A DNA stretch of 15,271 bases, from assembly GCA_051657745.1 (NCBI GenBank), contig JBOFLG010000024.1, forward strand, positions 1-15,271. Direction: 5' to 3'. Of this stretch, positions 13,304-15,271 are shown piece by piece. Origin of the DNA: JBOFLG01 sp051657745 (GTDB lineage: Bacteria > Actinomycetota > Actinomycetes > Actinomycetales > Dermatophilaceae). Position numbers and translations under genes: made by a program. Below the pieces are notes generated by a model that saw only the letters and a list, made by a program, of their open reading frames with translations, was not told where the DNA came from and did no database searches. Each line of letters begins with the position of its first letter. Position 1 is the stretch's first letter.

Positions 13304-15079
13304 TCAGCCGCGGCGCACGACCGACGTGCGCTCGAGCGACCGCGCCGCCGGCGCTGACCCGGCGCCCGCCTCATGTGCGCGTGAGTTCAGGGACGCGCCC
13401 GCGTCCGCGCCAGCGGTTCGCGCGGTCGCTGTGCCCGCCGTGCCCGTCTGGCCCGTCTTGTCCGTCTTGTCCGCCTGGCCCGCCTTGTTCGCCTTGCTCG
13501 CCAACGACAACGACAACGGGGGGTAGTTCTCGAAGGTCCCCGCGACGTCGAACAACACATTCATCCGGCCGCCCGCGTTGAAGATGTCGAAGCCGTCCGC
13601 ACTGCTGAGCGGCGCGAACACCGATGCCGCCCGCACCTTTCCGGTGGCGACGTTGATGTTGCTGACGGTCGGGCGCGCGGACTCGCCATCCCAGATCGTG
13701 AGGTAGGTGTTCGACGCGGGCGCGACACCGGTGATGTTGCCGACGACCATCGCCGAGTTGGGCCCAAGCACTGATGTCGTCCTCAGCGTGCGGGTGGCGC
13801 CCTTGCCGAACGCGCCGGTCAGGCCGGTACCGCTTCGGGTATCGAGGATGCGGCGCGGGGCCGGGGACGGCAGCGGCCGGAACCGCAGGCCCGACGCTTC
13901 GTCCTGGGTGTACACGCCGACCAGGTCGGCGATTAGTTGCACGCTGCCGGAACCGAAGTTCTCCAGACGAAGGCGAATGTTGCCGTTGGACCAGAACGAG
14001 GTCGGGACCACGGCCATGTTCGGCGCCACCACCCCTGCCTCGTAGTTGACCGTCGAGGTGTTCGGCCGGGTGCCGGACCCGCTCCACGCGGTGACGTAGC
14101 CCGGCCTGGTGGCCGAGACCGCGGTGATGTTCATCGCGTACGCCCGCACCAACGGGTTGAAGGAGGAGCCGAAATCGTCCTCGAAGTCGATGTAGTCGCC
14201 GTCGAAGAAGGCACCCCCGCCCGCTCCGGCCGACCGGCTGTCGAACATCCGAGTCGGCGCCACGGACTGGAGCTGGGTGCCCATCCCCTTGCTGGCCCGC
14301 ACCGAGTTGTCCTTGGCATACCAGCCGAGCACGTCGACCAGGGCGTGGGCCGAGCCGCCCGAGTTGTACAACGACACCGCGCCGGTGCTGCCCACCGGCA
14401 CCGTAACCAGGTTCGCCCCGGTCCAGGCCCGCGGGAAGTTGATCGAGGAGACCGTGGGTCGGGTGGTGCCAGCCGGCCACATCGTGAAGTACCCGTTGGC
14501 GGTGGTGCTGACCGCAGTGAGGTTCAGGACGACCGCGCTGACCCCGCTCGCCGGGATGCCGGATCGCCCGCCGATCTGCACCGTGGTGCTCGCGTTGTTG
14601 CTCAGCGGTCGGCGAGTCCCAGAGCTGCGGGTGTCGAGGAACCGGGTGGGCGAGCCGAGCCGATAGTAGGTGCCGGTGGCATCGACCGCGCCACTCCCGG
14701 TCAGGGCCACCGTGGCGTGGGTGCTCCCGGCGGCCGTGCGGATGACGAGGCTCGCCGCGCGTTGGCCGGACCCGGACGGGGCGAAGCCGACGGTGACCAC
14801 ACAGGTAGCCGTTCGTGCCACGCCCTCGCAGGTGTCCTCGGCGACGCGGAAGTCGTCCACGCCGCCGGGGTTCGCCGCTGACGCGCGAATCGCCGGCGAC
14901 CCGTAGCGGGCACCTGCGGTGACATCGACGGTGATGTCCTTGAACTGCTCGCTGAGTAGCGTCTGCGACCCGAAAACCACCGAGCCTGGCGTTGCCGCCG
15001 CCGAGGGGATGGCGCTCAGCAGAGCGGATGCCACCACGGCCGCAGTCGCGGCAGCAGAGACGAGGACCCGTCGATACAT
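13304..15079 (-). CDS. Secreted protein with ASH-like domain and three beta-rich surface modules
   Basis: It encodes 591 residues from ATG at 15079, with GGGAG 6 nt upstream. A Sec signal peptide (MYRRVLVSAAATAAVVASAL...PSAAAT) has a likely cleavage near residues 28-30. Residues 31-130 resemble an ASH / choice-of-anchor D domain: Cys84-Cys93, VTVGFAPSGSGQRAASLVI, VALTGSG. Three related modules follow at about 138-255, 269-391 and 399-517. Each runs R(F/M/I)(L/F)D(T/S)R, N(L/I)T(A/G)V, a GY-T-W-like turn, RP-(V/T)S, and ends DV-G or DL-G with an aromatic residue. Such modules are common in exported actinobacterial wall proteins, sometimes fused to amidases; no catalytic domain is present here. 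Residues 519-591 are a low-complexity Lys/Thr/Gly/Ala tail from degenerate 9-bp repeats. It is probably extracellular or wall-associated, in binding or adhesion. Confidence 0.85.
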   Translation of the reverse strand: MYRRVLVSAAATAAVVASALLSAIPSAAATPGSVVFGSQTLLSEQFKDITVDVTAGARYGSPAIRASAANPGGVDDFRVAEDTCEGVARTATCVVTVGFAPSGSGQRAASLVIRTAAGSTHATVALTGSGAVDATGTYYRLGSPTRFLDTRSSGTRRPLSNNASTTVQIGGRSGIPASGVSAVVLNLTAVSTTANGYFTMWPAGTTRPTVSSINFPRAWTGANLVTVPVGSTGAVSLYNSGGSAHALVDVLGWYAKDNSVRASKGMGTQLQSVAPTRMFDSRSAGAGGGAFFDGDYIDFEDDFGSSFNPLVRAYAMNITAVSATRPGYVTAWSGSGTRPNTSTVNYEAGVVAPNMAVVPTSFWSNGNIRLRLENFGSGSVQLIADLVGVYTQDEASGLRFRPLPSPAPRRILDTRSGTGLTGAFGKGATRTLRTTSVLGPNSAMVVGNITGVAPASNTYLTIWDGESARPTVSNINVATGKVRAASVFAPLSSADGFDIFNAGGRMNVLFDVAGTFENYPPLSLSLASKANKAGQADKTDKTGQTGTAGTATARTAGADAGASLNSRAHEAGAGSAPAARSLERTSVVRRG

Positions 15080-15109
15080 CTGGGACTCCCAAAGTAGGGC
15101 GCCACCACC

Positions 15110-15142
15110 GACGCCGCGCGGAGTCACCCTAACCGCGGCGTC
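15110..15142. promoter_or_regulatory. Inverted repeat with possible -10 element upstream of the secreted-protein gene
   Basis: GACGCCGCG (15110-15118) and its exact complement (15134-15142) flank a 15-nt loop. The loop contains TAGGGT on the minus strand (15126-15131), a TANNNT-type -10 candidate 47 bp before the start. GTTAGGGT-ACT also occurs upstream of clpP1. The repeat could be an operator overlapping the promoter, or a leader hairpin. Confidence 0.35.
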
Positions 15143-15169
15143 ACCGCACCCGCTGGCGATCGAGGAGGG

Positions 15170-15271
15170 TCAGACCGTTCGGGCGTCGGATGCTGCCGTC
15201 AGGCCATCGGAGGCGGTGTCGTTCGTATCGGCTGGGGCCGAATCGTGGTCGACTGAGGCGGCCGCGCTCGC
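15170..15271 (-). CDS. C-terminal end of an unidentified minus-strand gene, partial
   Basis: A frame enters from the right edge and stops with TGA at 15170-15172, giving 33 residues rich in Ala, Asp, Ser and Thr (ends ASDGLTAASDARTV). Third codon positions are mostly G or C, as in the window's real genes. It ends 90 bp before the secreted-protein start on the same strand. It looks like a disordered C-terminal tail. I cannot assign a function, and it could be non-coding. Confidence 0.4.
   Translation of the reverse strand, partial: ASAAASVDHDSAPADTNDTASDGLTAASDARTV

Noticed and set aside
13371..15092. Second long minus-strand frame within the secreted-protein gene
   Set aside because: It is Arg/Gly-rich and lacks a signal peptide and modules; the other frame has a signal peptide, a ribosome site and three aligned modules.
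1..15271. tRNA, rRNA, insertion sequence or phage genes
   Set aside because: No GTTCGA-type T-loop with acceptor pairing, no rRNA-like stretch and no transposase or integrase motif was seen on either strand.

Overview
The window is high-GC DNA from an actinomycete. The evidence is the strong G/C bias at third codon positions, frequent GTG starts, a clpP1-clpP2-clpX set with two ClpP paralogues, type VII secretion (ESX-like) proteins, and a secreted protein built from actinobacterial surface modules. I cannot place it below the level of Actinomycetes from sequence alone.

Left part (1-3066): the window opens inside the 3' end of a probable mycosin, the subtilisin-like membrane protease of type VII secretion systems (T7SS). 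It is followed on the same strand by a complete valine-tRNA ligase gene (valS) of the form that lacks the C-terminal coiled coil.

Middle part (3067-8494): after a 30-bp tandem repeat between convergent genes, six genes run on the minus strand. In transcription order they are a C39/papain-like cysteine peptidase, a WXG100-type protein, a protein with an acidic Gly-Asp linker (possibly an EspG-like chaperone), an alpha/beta hydrolase with a GHSQGG nucleophile elbow, and two paralogous lipoproteins. Three successive gene pairs overlap (GTGA, 8 nt, ATGA), so this is a translationally coupled unit. I read it as a candidate T7SS effector locus: a secreted lipase-like toxin with its targeting partner and chaperone, followed by a duplicated membrane-anchored lipoprotein that could be its immunity protein. 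The duplication carried a fragment of the hydrolase 3' end with it.

Right-centre part (8495-11735): the core protease genes clpX, clpP2 and clpP1 lie on the minus strand. clpP1 and clpP2 form an operon. clpX is separated by about 0.4 kb that holds two 69-bp repeats and a perfect 15-bp hairpin. The same 18-bp motif, resembling the ClgR box, lies twice upstream of clpP1 and once upstream of clpX, so the two units could be co-regulated although they are physically uncoupled. No trigger factor gene (tig) lies upstream of clpP1.

Right part (11736-15271): an MFS transporter of the YbjJ type has a repeat-expanded central loop and a heptanucleotide microsatellite upstream of its start. Next is a 591-residue secreted protein with an ASH-like N-terminal domain and three copies of an actinobacterial beta-rich module. 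The end of another minus-strand reading frame lies at the right edge.

The window is unusually rich in unrelated tandem repeats: periods of 30, 51, 69, 20 and 7 bp between genes, and of 21 and 6 bp inside genes.
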